Of a DNA stretch of 64,000 nt, positions 1 to 7,367 are shown one piece after another. Source of the stretch: Corticibacter populi (GTDB lineage Bacteria > Pseudomonadota > Gammaproteobacteria > Burkholderiales > Burkholderiaceae_C). Under the pieces are notes generated by a model that was not told the DNA's origin, ran no database searches, and worked only from the letters and a program-made list of their open reading frames with translations. Each line of letters starts with the position of its first letter. Position 1 is the stretch's first letter. The stretch covers positions 860,414 to 924,413 of the forward strand of contig NZ_SGWR01000002.1 of assembly GCF_004217315.1 (NCBI RefSeq), read 5' to 3'. The position numbers were made by a program, and so were the translations under genes.

Positions 1-1
1 G

Positions 2-145
2 GCCTTCGAGGCCTTGTACCAGCGCGAGCTGACCCTGCTGGTGGGGATCCTGCTGTGCAGTTCCATCCTGGTGGTGCTGGTCAACTGGCTGGTCGATTTC
101 ACCTATGCCGTCCTGGACCCCCGCATCCGGAGTGCCCGCTCATGA
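2..145 (+). CDS. ABC transporter permease, C-terminal fragment (DppB-like)
   Basis: This is the last 47 codons of a gene that begins before the window. The peptide contains a hydrophobic segment (LLVGILLCSSILVVLVNWLV) and ends in FTYAVLDPRIR. That ending is typical of the C-terminus of DppB/OppB-type inner-membrane permeases of peptide/nickel ABC importers. Its TGA overlaps the ATG of the next permease gene (ATGA), so the two are translationally coupled. The substrate-binding protein of the system is not in the window and may lie further upstream. The family call rests on this short tail plus the context. Confidence 0.8.
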   Translation, partial: AFEALYQRELTLLVGILLCSSILVVLVNWLVDFTYAVLDPRIRSARS

Positions 146-1017
146 GTTCCGTGGCAATCAAGACCCCCGAAGCCATACGCTGGCGGCTCTCGCCGCAGCT
201 GCGCCAGCTGGCGCGCTCGCCTTCCGCCGTCGTTGGCGCCCTGCTGCTGCTCGCGGTGCTGCTGATGGCCGGCAGCGCCGGCTGGCTTTTTCCGGAAGAT
301 CCGCTGGCCATGGTCGCGGAGCCATTTCTGCGACCCGGCGCGGACCCCGCCTTCCCGCTGGGCACCGACATGATGGGGCGGGACATCCTGGCGGGCATCT
401 TCCACGGCGCCCGCAGCTCGCTGGCCATTGCCCTGGCCGCGACCCTGGTGTCCCTGGTGCTGGGCGTGATGCTGGGGCTGATCGGCGGCTTTTATGGCGG
501 CTGGCTCGATGCCGCCGTGGTGCGCGTCACCGAGTTCTTCCAGACCGTGCCGCCGTTCCTGTTCGCGCTGACCATCATCGCGGTCATCCAGCCATCGCTG
601 TGGACCATCGCACTGGCCATCGGGCTGACCTCGTGGCCAGGTCTGGCCCGTCTGGTGCGGGCAGAGACGCTGCGCCTGCGGCATGGCGAGATGGTGCAGG
701 CCAGCATCTCGCTGGGGGCCAGCGACGCCCGCATCATCGCCCGGGACATCCTGCCCAATGCCCTGGCGCCCATCCTGGTCTCCACCTCGCTGATCGTGGC
801 CACCGCCATCCTGACCGAGTCGGCGCTGGCTTTCATGGGCCTGGGCGACCCCAACGTGGCCAGCTGGGGCAACATGGTCGGCTCCGGCCGCGAGGTGCTG
901 CGCACCGACTGGTACATCGCGGCACTGCCTGGCCTTGCCATCCTGGTGACGGTGCTGGGCCTGAACCTGCTGGGCGACGGCCTGGCCGATGCGCTGGATC
1001 CGCGCAGCCGGCAGTGA
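142..1017 (+). CDS. Peptide/nickel-type ABC transporter permease (DppC-like)
   Basis: This 291-residue inner-membrane permease forms the second half of the translocation pore of an oligopeptide-family importer. It has an N-terminal membrane segment (about residues 28-50) and then the DppC signature region GTDMMGRDILAGIFHGARSS. The cytoplasmic EAA loop follows (ETLRLRHGEMVQASISLGAS), and the C-terminal half ends in LNLLGDGLADALDPRSR. The ATG at 142 overlaps the upstream permease stop. A longer reading from 55 would run through the upstream gene in another frame and is unlikely. The cognate ATPase gene lies just downstream on the opposite strand, separated by a repeat element. Confidence 0.93.
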   Translation: MSSVAIKTPEAIRWRLSPQLRQLARSPSAVVGALLLLAVLLMAGSAGWLFPEDPLAMVAEPFLRPGADPAFPLGTDMMGRDILAGIFHGARSSLAIALAATLVSLVLGVMLGLIGGFYGGWLDAAVVRVTEFFQTVPPFLFALTIIAVIQPSLWTIALAIGLTSWPGLARLVRAETLRLRHGEMVQASISLGASDARIIARDILPNALAPILVSTSLIVATAILTESALAFMGLGDPNVASWGNMVGSGREVLRTDWYIAALPGLAILVTVLGLNLLGDGLADALDPRSRQ

Positions 1018-1072
1018 GTGGGGACCGAGAGCGTATGCAGCACGGAGGAGCGGCAGGCGGCCCCATCCCAAC

Positions 1073-1347
1073 CTAAGAACCTGATCACGATCTTTTCGTG
1101 GGTCACGCAGGAGGTCAAAAATGCCGCGGGCAAGACGCCCGTCGCCGCCCAGACTGGCCGTCTGGGCAAGGCGGGCAACGCCGCCCGGTGCGTTTTTGAC
1201 CTCCTGCCCTTCGGGTTGTCCCGGCAGGCGCGCGCTGCGGTGTGACAAATCCTCGCCGGGCCACCAGCCCGTCTGCGGTTTGCGCCTTGCATCGCATCAC
1301 CTGTCGGGGCAACGTGGCCCGCGAAAAGATCGTGAACAGGTTCTAAG
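1073..1347. repeat. Intergenic repeat element, copy A, with terminal inverted repeats
   Basis: This element of about 275 bp fills the gap between two convergent ABC transporter genes. Its ends (1073-1107 and 1313-1347) are inverted repeats matching at 31 of 35 positions, with the core AGAACCTGWTCACGATCTTT. Inside, GCAGGAGGTCAAAAA (1107-1121) and its exact reverse complement (1193-1207) form a second inverted pair. A core of about 130 bp (1127-1260) is nearly identical to a core at about 62.74-62.87 kb. The right end contains the TAG stop (1343-1345) of the ATPase gene. No transposase is encoded. It looks like a MITE or a mobile structured intergenic element, but the family name is not known to me. 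Confidence 0.75.
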
Positions 1348-3064
1348 CACCAACGGCGATGGGAAGCAGCTCTGCTGCCTGGGGCGGCCGCGCCAGCGGC
1401 ACGGCATCGATCAGCTGGCGGGTATAGGCGTGAGCCGGGGCGCGCCAGATGCTCTCATGGTCGCCTTCCTCGACGATCCTGCCGCCGTACATCACCAGCA
1501 CCCGGTCCGAGAAGTAGTGCACCACGGAGAGGTCGTGCGAGATGAACAGGTAGGACAGGCCGAACTCCTGCTTCAGATCGACCAGCAGGTTCAGGATCTG
1601 CGCCTGGATCGACACATCCAGCGCGGAGACGGGTTCATCGCAGATGATCAGTTCCGGCTGCAGCACCAGTGCGCGGGCAATACCGATGCGCTGGCGCTGG
1701 CCGCCGGAGAATTCGTTCGGATAGCGCCTGAGCGCGTCCGACGGCAGGCCGACGGCATCGACGATCTTGCGGATGCGGGCGCGCCGCTCGGCGGCATTGC
1801 CGATCTTGTGAATGGCCAGCGCCGTCTCCAGCAGGGTCTCGACGTTCTGGCGCGGGTTGAGCGAACCATAGGGGTCCTGGAAGATCATCTGCACGCGCCG
1901 CCGATAATCGCCCAGCGCGCGGCGCGGTGTTTTCTCGTAGTGCTGTCCGCCCAGGACGATGCTGCCGGCATCGTTGTCGATGAGGCGCATGATGGCCTTG
2001 GAGAGCGTCGACTTGCCGCAGCCCGACTCGCCCACCAGGCCGACGCTCTCCCCACGCGCCACCTGCAGCGAGACGCCCTTGACGGCCTCGACCGGCCCAT
2101 CCGCGCCGGGATAGGACACGCGCAGATCCTGCACGCTCAGCAAGGGCCCCGCCTGCAGGTGCTGTTCGTGGCGCTGCTCCTGCACCAGGATGCGCGGTTG
2201 GGTGGACGTCAGCTCGAAGCGGGCCTCGCCCGGCCCGCCGCCTGCCATGGCGGCGATCTCCGGCAGGCGATAGTCGTGGTAATGACGGCCATCGTCGAGG
2301 TGCAGGGCGCTGCCGAGCAGGCCCCGGCTGTAGGGATGCGCCGGGCGCTCGAACAGCGCATGCGTGTCCGCCTCCTCGACCTTTCTGCCCTGGTACATCA
2401 CGGCCACCCGGTCGGCCCACTGGGCGACGACGCCCAGGTCATGGGTGATCAGCAGCAGGCTCATCGACAGTTCCTTGCGCAGCGTGCCCAGCAGCTCGAG
2501 GATTTGCGCCTGGATGGTGACATCGAGCGCGGTGGTCGGCTCATCGGCAATCAGCAGCCGCGGCCGGCAGGCGATGGCCGCGGCAATCATCACGCGCTGG
2601 CGCTGTCCGCCCGAGAGCTGGTGGGGATGGTCATGCAGGCGCCGGTGCGGCTCCGGAATGCGCACCAGATCGAGCAGTTCCTCGGCGCGCGCCAGCGCGG
2701 CCCGGCGCGAGAGCCCCTCATGCAGGCGCAGCGCCTCGCCGATCTGGAAGCCGATGCTGAGCACCGGGTTGAGCGAGGTCATGGGCTCCTGGAAGATCAT
2801 GCCGATGCGGTTGCCCCGGATCTTTCGCAGCGCGGGCTCGGGCAAGGCGAGCAGGTCCTCGCCATCAAACCGGATAGCCCCTTGCAGCCGGGCCGAGGCC
2901 GGCAGCAGTCGCAGGATCGACAGCGCCGTCGTCGACTTGCCGCAGCCCGACTCCCCGACCAGCGCCACGGTTTCGGATGCGTGGATATCGAGGTTGAAAT
3001 CGGTGACCGCCGCGCGCCCGGAGAACGCAATGCTGAGGTCTTCAATGGAAAGCAGGCGGGTCAT
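1343..3064 (-). CDS. Fused dual ATP-binding protein of a peptide/nickel-type ABC importer (DppD-DppF/GsiA-like)
   Basis: This cytoplasmic protein of 573 residues contains two complete ABC ATPase modules in one chain. The first Walker A is GESGCGKST near residues 38-46, with signature LSGGQRQR and Walker [13 protein letters not shown]. The second half repeats GESGCGKST near residue 345, with FSGGQRQR and [12 protein letters not shown]. Both halves carry the oligopeptide-family extension ([25 protein letters not shown]). Such fusions power GsiA/YejF/DppDF-type importers, so it presumably serves the permeases at 2-1017. It is transcribed towards them, which is unusual for such an importer. Its stop codon lies inside the end of repeat copy A. 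Confidence 0.93.
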   Translation of the reverse strand: MTRLLSIEDLSIAFSGRAAVTDFNLDIHASETVALVGESGCGKSTTALSILRLLPASARLQGAIRFDGEDLLALPEPALRKIRGNRIGMIFQEPMTSLNPVLSIGFQIGEALRLHEGLSRRAALARAEELLDLVRIPEPHRRLHDHPHQLSGGQRQRVMIAAAIACRPRLLIADEPTTALDVTIQAQILELLGTLRKELSMSLLLITHDLGVVAQWADRVAVMYQGRKVEEADTHALFERPAHPYSRGLLGSALHLDDGRHYHDYRLPEIAAMAGGGPGEARFELTSTQPRILVQEQRHEQHLQAGPLLSVQDLRVSYPGADGPVEAVKGVSLQVARGESVGLVGESGCGKSTLSKAIMRLIDNDAGSIVLGGQHYEKTPRRALGDYRRRVQMIFQDPYGSLNPRQNVETLLETALAIHKIGNAAERRARIRKIVDAVGLPSDALRRYPNEFSGGQRQRIGIARALVLQPELIICDEPVSALDVSIQAQILNLLVDLKQEFGLSYLFISHDLSVVHYFSDRVLVMYGGRIVEEGDHESIWRAPAHAYTRQLIDAVPLARPPQAAELLPIAVGA

Positions 3065-3216
3065 TGGCGGTGTCGATCAAAGCACCCTGACGGCAGGGCG
3101 GCCCATCAGGCAGGGGAATGGAATGGCGAGGCCATGCGGCCCCATCAGTTTATGCATCCGGAACACATTGGAAACGACCGGGGACGATGAATGAAAGATA
3201 GAAAAATCATGAGCTT

Positions 3217-3239
3217 ATCGATAAATCGTATTTATCGAT
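3217..3239. promoter_or_regulatory. Perfect palindrome, candidate operator between divergent genes
   Basis: The arms ATCGATAAAT (3217-3226) and ATTTATCGAT (3230-3239) are exact reverse complements separated by CGT. The site is AT-rich and stands out from the surrounding GC-rich DNA. It sits between the start of the ABC ATPase gene on - (3064) and the AhpD-like gene on + (3333), where a shared regulator would bind. No known regulator motif is assigned. Confidence 0.55.
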
Positions 3240-3332
3240 CGGGGGGCCATGCATAGAATGGCCGCACCAGGCCTCGGGCCTGTCATTCCCGCCCGTGATT
3301 CCCATTTCCCGCAGAATTTCCACCAAGAACCA

Positions 3333-3899
3333 ATGACCCGAATTTCTCTGAAACAGCGGCAGGATTTGCCGGAACACCTGCATCCGCTGTGGGACCGGAT
3401 GCTCGGCTATGGCGATTTCGCCGATTCGGCCGGTGTGATGGCGCATCGCCTGCCCGTCTTCGCGCATTCCTGGCGCCTGTTGACCGATCTCGCCGACGAG
3501 GCGCTGTTGCCCAAACGCTATCTGGAGCTGGCGCTGGTCGCCGTCTCCCTGCTCAACGAGTGCCCTTATTGCGTCGCGCACCACACCCCAAAGCTCAGCA
3601 TTCAGGGCATCTCCGAACAGGGCGCCACGCAGATTCTCGATTACGCGGCGCACCCGGAGCTCGATGCGGTGGATCGCCTGGTGGTGGAGTACGCCATCAC
3701 CGTCACCAGGCATTGGAACCGCACGCGGGATGAAATCTTCGATCGCCTGAAGCAGCACTTCAGCGAAGCGCAGATCGTGGAGCTCACCTGGCGCATCGCC
3801 CTGTGCGGCGCCTTCAACCGCTTCAACGATGTCCTGCAGGTGGAGTCGGCGCAGCCGGCTCCTGCCGATGCGCAGCACGAGACCCCGTCGCCCGCCTGA
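3333..3899 (+). CDS. Carboxymuconolactone decarboxylase/AhpD-like family protein (peroxidase-related)
   Basis: This predicted cytoplasmic all-helical protein has 188 residues. The AhpD-type redox motif is NECPYCVAHH, giving Cys77-x2-Cys80-x3-His84. Family members act as alkylhydroperoxidase-like thiol peroxidases or remain uncharacterised. The ATG at 3333 gives MTRISLKQ. An upstream in-frame start at 3249 would add 28 residues of low-complexity sequence and was not chosen. It is followed by a flavin monooxygenase gene and lies opposite an ABC importer ATPase. Such trios often serve uptake and oxidative breakdown of an organosulfur or similar compound, but the substrate is not deducible here. 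Confidence 0.8.
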   Translation: MTRISLKQRQDLPEHLHPLWDRMLGYGDFADSAGVMAHRLPVFAHSWRLLTDLADEALLPKRYLELALVAVSLLNECPYCVAHHTPKLSIQGISEQGATQILDYAAHPELDAVDRLVVEYAITVTRHWNRTRDEIFDRLKQHFSEAQIVELTWRIALCGAFNRFNDVLQVESAQPAPADAQHETPSPA

Positions 3900-3989
3900 A
3901 GGCGGCGGCACAAGAGGCCGGCATCTGCAGGGCAAGGGCCCGGCGGACCTTGCCCTGCCGAAACCACTGTGACCCGCCCCCAGCTGTCC

Positions 3990-5369
3990 ATGACCCAAGC
4001 ACGCGAGCTGCGCCTCAACACGTTCCAGATGGCCGCGCCATCCCACAACTGGGCCGGCCTATGGCGCCACCCCAGAGACAACCAGGCGCAGTACAACCGG
4101 CTGCGGTACTGGACAGAGATGGCCCGCACGGCCGAGCGCGGCCTGCTCGACAGCATCTTCATCGCCGATGTGTTCGGCATCTACGACGTCTACGGGCACA
4201 GTGCCGATGCGGCCCTGCGCGCCGCGGCCCAGTCGCCAAGTGCGGACCCGGCCATGCTCGTTTCCGCCATGGCGCTGGTGACGGGGCACATCGGCTTTGG
4301 CATCACCTCCAACCTCACCTACGACCATCCGTTCTCCTTCGCGCGGCGCTTCTCGACGCTGGACCACCTGAGCGATGGACGGCTGGGCTGGAACATCGTC
4401 ACCGGTTATCTGGAAAGCGGCGCGCATGGCATGGGGCTGGCGCAGTCGCGCAGCCATGACGAGCGCTATGAGGCCGCCGAGGACTACATGCGCGCGATCT
4501 ACCAGCTGTGGGAAGGCAGTTGGGAGGAAGAAGCCGTGTTGCGAGACAGGCAAAGCGGCATCTTCACCGATCCTAGCAAGGTCCACATGGTCGACCACGA
4601 CGGGCCTTACTACCAGGTGCATGCCCGCGCACTGGCCGAGCCATCCCCCCAGCGCACGCCCGTGCTCTACCAGGCGGGCACATCCAGGCGTGGCCGTGTT
4701 TTCGCGGGGCGCCATGCCGAAGCCGTCTTCCTCAATGGCCAGACACCCCCCATCGCGGCACAAGCCGTGCGTGCCGTGCGTGAAGCCGCACAGGCCGCCG
4801 GCCGGGCGCCGCACGACGTGCTGGCCCTGCTGGGCGCCACGGTCATTGTGGCGCCCACCTCCGCCGAGGCGCATGACCTCAAGGAGGAGTACCGCCGCCA
4901 CCTCGATGTGCAAGGGCAGCTCGCGCTGGTCTCGGGCTGGACCGGGGTCGATCTCTCGCAGCTGTCGCCGGACGATGCGCTGCCGTTCGTGCGGAGCAAC
5001 GCCATCCAGTCCACCCTGGAAAATCTGACGATCCGCGCCGAAGCGCCGGCGCGCGTGCGCGACCTGATCGACTTCTCGCCCGCCGGCGCGCGCGGCCCGG
5101 TGCTGGTGGGATCGCCCGCCGAGGTGGCCGACCAGATCGAAGCGTGGGTCGCTGCCACCGACGTCGATGGTTTCAACCTGGTGCGCACGGTCATGCCGGA
5201 AAGCCTGGAGGCAATCGTCGATCTGCTGGTTCCGGAACTGCAGTCGCGCGGCCTCTTCAAGACCCGCTACCGCGAGGGCACGCTGCGGGAAAAGCTGTTT
5301 CCGTCCGGCAGCGCTTATTTGCCAGCCCGCCACCCCGGTGCGGCCTATCGACAGCAGGCCCCCCACTGA
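3990..5369 (+). CDS. FMN-dependent luciferase-like monooxygenase (NtaA/SnaA/DszA family)
   Basis: This is a class C flavin monooxygenase with a TIM-barrel fold of about 459 residues, the usual family length (around 450). It shows family landmarks: LNTFQMAAPSHNWAGLWR near the N-terminus, ERGLLDSIFIADVFG, RFSTLDHLSDGRLGWNIVT and LYQAGTSRRGRVFAGRHAEAV. Relatives use FMNH2 delivered by a separate reductase and O2 to oxidise sulfones, nitrilotriacetate or similar compounds. The start is uncertain: ATG at 3990 is used, while an in-frame GTG at 3969 adds seven residues, and neither has a clear ribosome-binding site. It follows the AhpD-like gene after about 90 bp and probably shares its operon. Confidence 0.88.
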   Translation: MTQARELRLNTFQMAAPSHNWAGLWRHPRDNQAQYNRLRYWTEMARTAERGLLDSIFIADVFGIYDVYGHSADAALRAAAQSPSADPAMLVSAMALVTGHIGFGITSNLTYDHPFSFARRFSTLDHLSDGRLGWNIVTGYLESGAHGMGLAQSRSHDERYEAAEDYMRAIYQLWEGSWEEEAVLRDRQSGIFTDPSKVHMVDHDGPYYQVHARALAEPSPQRTPVLYQAGTSRRGRVFAGRHAEAVFLNGQTPPIAAQAVRAVREAAQAAGRAPHDVLALLGATVIVAPTSAEAHDLKEEYRRHLDVQGQLALVSGWTGVDLSQLSPDDALPFVRSNAIQSTLENLTIRAEAPARVRDLIDFSPAGARGPVLVGSPAEVADQIEAWVAATDVDGFNLVRTVMPESLEAIVDLLVPELQSRGLFKTRYREGTLREKLFPSGSAYLPARHPGAAYRQQAPH

Positions 5370-5375
5370 GCCTGC

Positions 5376-5417
5376 CGGGGCGAAGGGCCAGAGCCCAACT
5401 GAATTGCCCCGCATTTT
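5376..5417 (+). terminator. Possible terminator after the monooxygenase gene
   Basis: CGGGGC (5376-5381) pairs with GCCCCG (5406-5411), and a smaller GGGC/GCCC hairpin sits inside the loop. The stem is followed by CATTTT. It starts seven bases after the monooxygenase stop codon. Confidence 0.4.
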
Positions 5418-5877
5418 GAGGAGGCCGTTGGGTTTAGGCTTTTTGGGTTTGGCCCGGACGCCACGCAACGCAGCATCCAGGCCTACCGACAGCCGGAACC
5501 ATCCCGACAAAGACTCTGGCTGCAGTCTGCTTGGCGGATGCGAGAAAGAGGGCGGCGAATGCGCAAGCACCCCCAGTGCCGGAGCCCGGCCCCCGCGGCG
5601 ATCGGCTGTTGACCGCTTTGGCCTGATGCGAAAAGCCCTGCCGCAAAGCGACCACGACATGGATGGTCGCCATTCTGAATGAATCTCCCGGATTTTCTCT
5701 GAACAGCGTCCAAAAATTGACGCTGGCGCTGATTTTGCCCTTGTTTTGATTTTCAGGAAATTGGGGGGCGCGATTGAGAATCGTGGTAATGAGCCCTGGC
5801 CAGCAAAGCATAGCGCCGGGCAAACCGGCTCAGCATTGGCTTAGAATACGGCCGCCTGACCACTTACGGAGATTCTG
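5418..5877. other. Intergenic region without a supported gene
   Basis: About 460 bp lie between the monooxygenase and the small secreted protein. Open frames here lack ribosome-binding sites and recognisable domains. A TAGAAT at 5842-5847 could be the -10 box of the next gene, but no good -35 was seen. No tRNA-like or other RNA structure was recognised. Confidence 0.5.
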
Positions 5878-6270
5878 TTGAGAAACGCATTATTGATTGC
5901 AATTGGTTTCAGTGGCTTTCTGGCGGCAGCCCCCACCTTGGCCCAGGAAACGGCCTGCATGATCGAAGGCACTTTCAGCATCCTCGGACAAACCATCAAA
6001 TCCAGGGATTGCATGCAAGCCGACCCGAATGAGAATGAAGCTGCCTTCAAGGCCTCCTGCGACCAACTGGCCAATACCTCTGCGGGCATGGGAGGTGGGC
6101 GCGGCACGATCACCTATATGAAGCAATGCCAGAAACCGGCCCAGGGGATTTGCAAGAATGTCCTGGGCAGCCAGCGCGATGCCTATTATTACGAGCGATC
6201 CGCCGAAGACTTGCGCATACTGCCGGATGGATGCCAGCGCGGCGGCGGCCAATGGCAAAGCGGTGGCTGA
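5878..6270 (+). CDS. Small secreted Cys-rich protein of unknown function
   Basis: This 130-residue protein has a clear Sec signal peptide: a positively charged start, a hydrophobic core LLIAIGFSGFLAAAP, and likely cleavage after LAQ at about residue 23. The mature part has seven cysteines, suggesting periplasmic disulfides. I do not recognise the family. The start is TTG, chosen because GGAG at 5868-5871 sits six bases upstream and the reading begins exactly at the signal peptide. It is a single gene lying before the Tad locus, separated from it by about 750 bp, so a functional link to Tad is not shown. Confidence 0.65.
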   Translation: MRNALLIAIGFSGFLAAAPTLAQETACMIEGTFSILGQTIKSRDCMQADPNENEAAFKASCDQLANTSAGMGGGRGTITYMKQCQKPAQGICKNVLGSQRDAYYYERSAEDLRILPDGCQRGGGQWQSGG

Positions 6271-6769
6271 CAGCGCGGCCATCGGCACCTGCACTGCACA
6301 CGCTCCCTGTTCCGGAACCGGGCCAAACGAGCCGCCGCGGGCCCATCCCCTTCCTCTTTTGCCGCGTTGGGCCACATGGCGAGCAGGCTCCATCAGCCAT
6401 GCCGCATCCCTGCAGTGAACGCGGTGCGGCTGCATCCTCCATCCCCCCACAACCGCTCGCCGTCAGAGGCGCTTGCCCCGGCAACTCCTGGCGTCCCTGC
6501 CATTCCTGCGGGCCATCTCCTGAGTCCTGAAGACGATTCTTCGCAAGTCCGGGGAGCGTCAGGCCCCGGTCTTTCTCAGAACCTGTCCAGGTGCATGTGA
6601 CTGCAGGCCTGCTGCCTTGCGCACTGACGCCGAGCAGATCCTCCCCCAACCGTGACAGAAGAGAACGCGCGAGCAGAAGGCCTCGGTGGCGACGGTTCTG
6701 CCATGGCGGCCGTTCATCCATGTGGTTCATCCACCCGGCACCTGACACACCGTTGTCAAATTTACTTGT
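6271..6769. other. Intergenic region without a supported gene
   Basis: These 500 bp between the small secreted protein and the AT-rich Tad promoter region contain only short open frames without ribosome-binding sites. AGAACCTGTCC at 6574-6584 resembles the end of the intergenic repeat family but does not extend far enough to call a copy. Confidence 0.4.
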
Positions 6770-7015
6770 TAATGAATGAGGTAATCAATCACTACACACA
6801 AAACATTTTCAAACAATTGACCCTTCATTCAATTATGTAAAAATCCAACCTCTATGTAACAAAATAATTCGTTTTCAAGGATTTCTGCCTAGGCGCGCCA
6901 TCGTTCTGAAACATTTCTGATATTTATTTGTAATATTCATTTGAAAGGCGTGGACTAGAATCCGCCGCGCTACGTACCGCATCGGGGATGCGTAGCCTAA
7001 TCTCAAATTCCATAA
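6770..7015 (+). promoter_or_regulatory. AT-rich control region upstream of the Tad/Flp locus
   Basis: Roughly 6770-6950 is strikingly AT-rich compared with all surrounding DNA. It is followed by TAGAAT at 6956-6961, a possible -10 box for the flp transcript. No consensus -35 at the right distance and no sigma-54 -12/-24 element was found. In the leader, GCTACG...CGTAGC (6969-6996) with an inner GCAT/ATGC pair can fold into a hairpin just before the flp ribosome-binding site. Such AT-rich promoters are commonly bound by H-NS/MvaT-type silencers; that is inference. Confidence 0.45.
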
Positions 7016-7027
7016 AGGATGGGTCTC

Positions 7028-7312
7028 ATGCGTAATCTGAATCTCAATAAGCGGAAATCCTTGGGTCAAGGCATGACCGAATACATTATTATCGTGGCGC
7101 TGATTGCCATCGCCGCCATCGGCGTCTATACGGCCTTCGGCAACGTGGTCAAGGGCCAAACCGGCGCCATGGCTGCTGAATTGGGCGGCAAGGATGGCGC
7201 GCAGGCGGCAGGCCGCGCCAAGGACCAAGGGCAGCAGGCAAACACCCGCGGAAATGCGACGCACAATCTGGGTAGTTTCCAGGAGGCCGCAGCCAAGGGC
7301 GGTCATCAGTAA
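7028..7312 (+). CDS. flp: Flp family type IVb pilin (major Tad pilin)
   Basis: This prepilin of 94 residues is the structural subunit of the Tad/Flp adhesive pilus. The prepilin peptidase motif G/xxxxEY is present: Gly13 followed by QGMT and Glu18-Tyr19, then the hydrophobic IIIVALIAIAAIGVYTAF. Cleavage should follow Gly13. The long Ala/Gly/Gln-rich tail after the helix is larger than in many Flp pilins. ATG at 7028 is preferred over ATG at 7019 because AAAGGA (7014-7019) is correctly spaced only for 7028. A hairpin follows the gene, consistent with extra expression relative to the downstream genes. Confidence 0.9.
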   Translation: MRNLNLNKRKSLGQGMTEYIIIVALIAIAAIGVYTAFGNVVKGQTGAMAAELGGKDGAQAAGRAKDQGQQANTRGNATHNLGSFQEAAAKGGHQ

Positions 7313-7324
7313 TCTGAATGGCAG

Positions 7325-7358
7325 GGGCCGGCAATATGATCGGGCCGGCCCTTTCATT
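7325..7358 (+). terminator. Hairpin with T-rich tail after flp (partial terminator)
   Basis: GGGCCGGC (7325-7332) pairs exactly with GCCGGCCC (7344-7351), followed by TTTCATTT. It lies 13 bases after the flp stop and before the next Tad gene. It may attenuate the transcript so that the major pilin is made in excess. Confidence 0.6.
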
Positions 7359-7367
7359 TAATCATTG

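Noticed and set aside
1018-1245. Short frames inside repeat copies A and B giving the same peptide end (CVFDLLPFGLSRQARAAV)
   Set aside because: The identity follows from the DNA repeat itself. The three substitutions in the shared part (two silent, one Arg/His) are too few to argue for coding, and there is no ribosome-binding site. Treated as non-coding repeat.
5434-5823. Open frame of 129 codons on - between the monooxygenase and the small secreted protein
   Set aside because: No ribosome-binding site, no recognisable domain, and composition typical of chance frames.
6574-6590. AGAACCTGTCC as another copy of the intergenic element
   Set aside because: Only about ten bases match and nothing downstream follows the element, so chance cannot be excluded.
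6126-6840. Several overlapping open frames downstream of the small secreted protein gene
   Set aside because: They are mutually exclusive, partly overlap the secreted protein gene in another frame, and run into the AT-rich control region. No start signals were seen.
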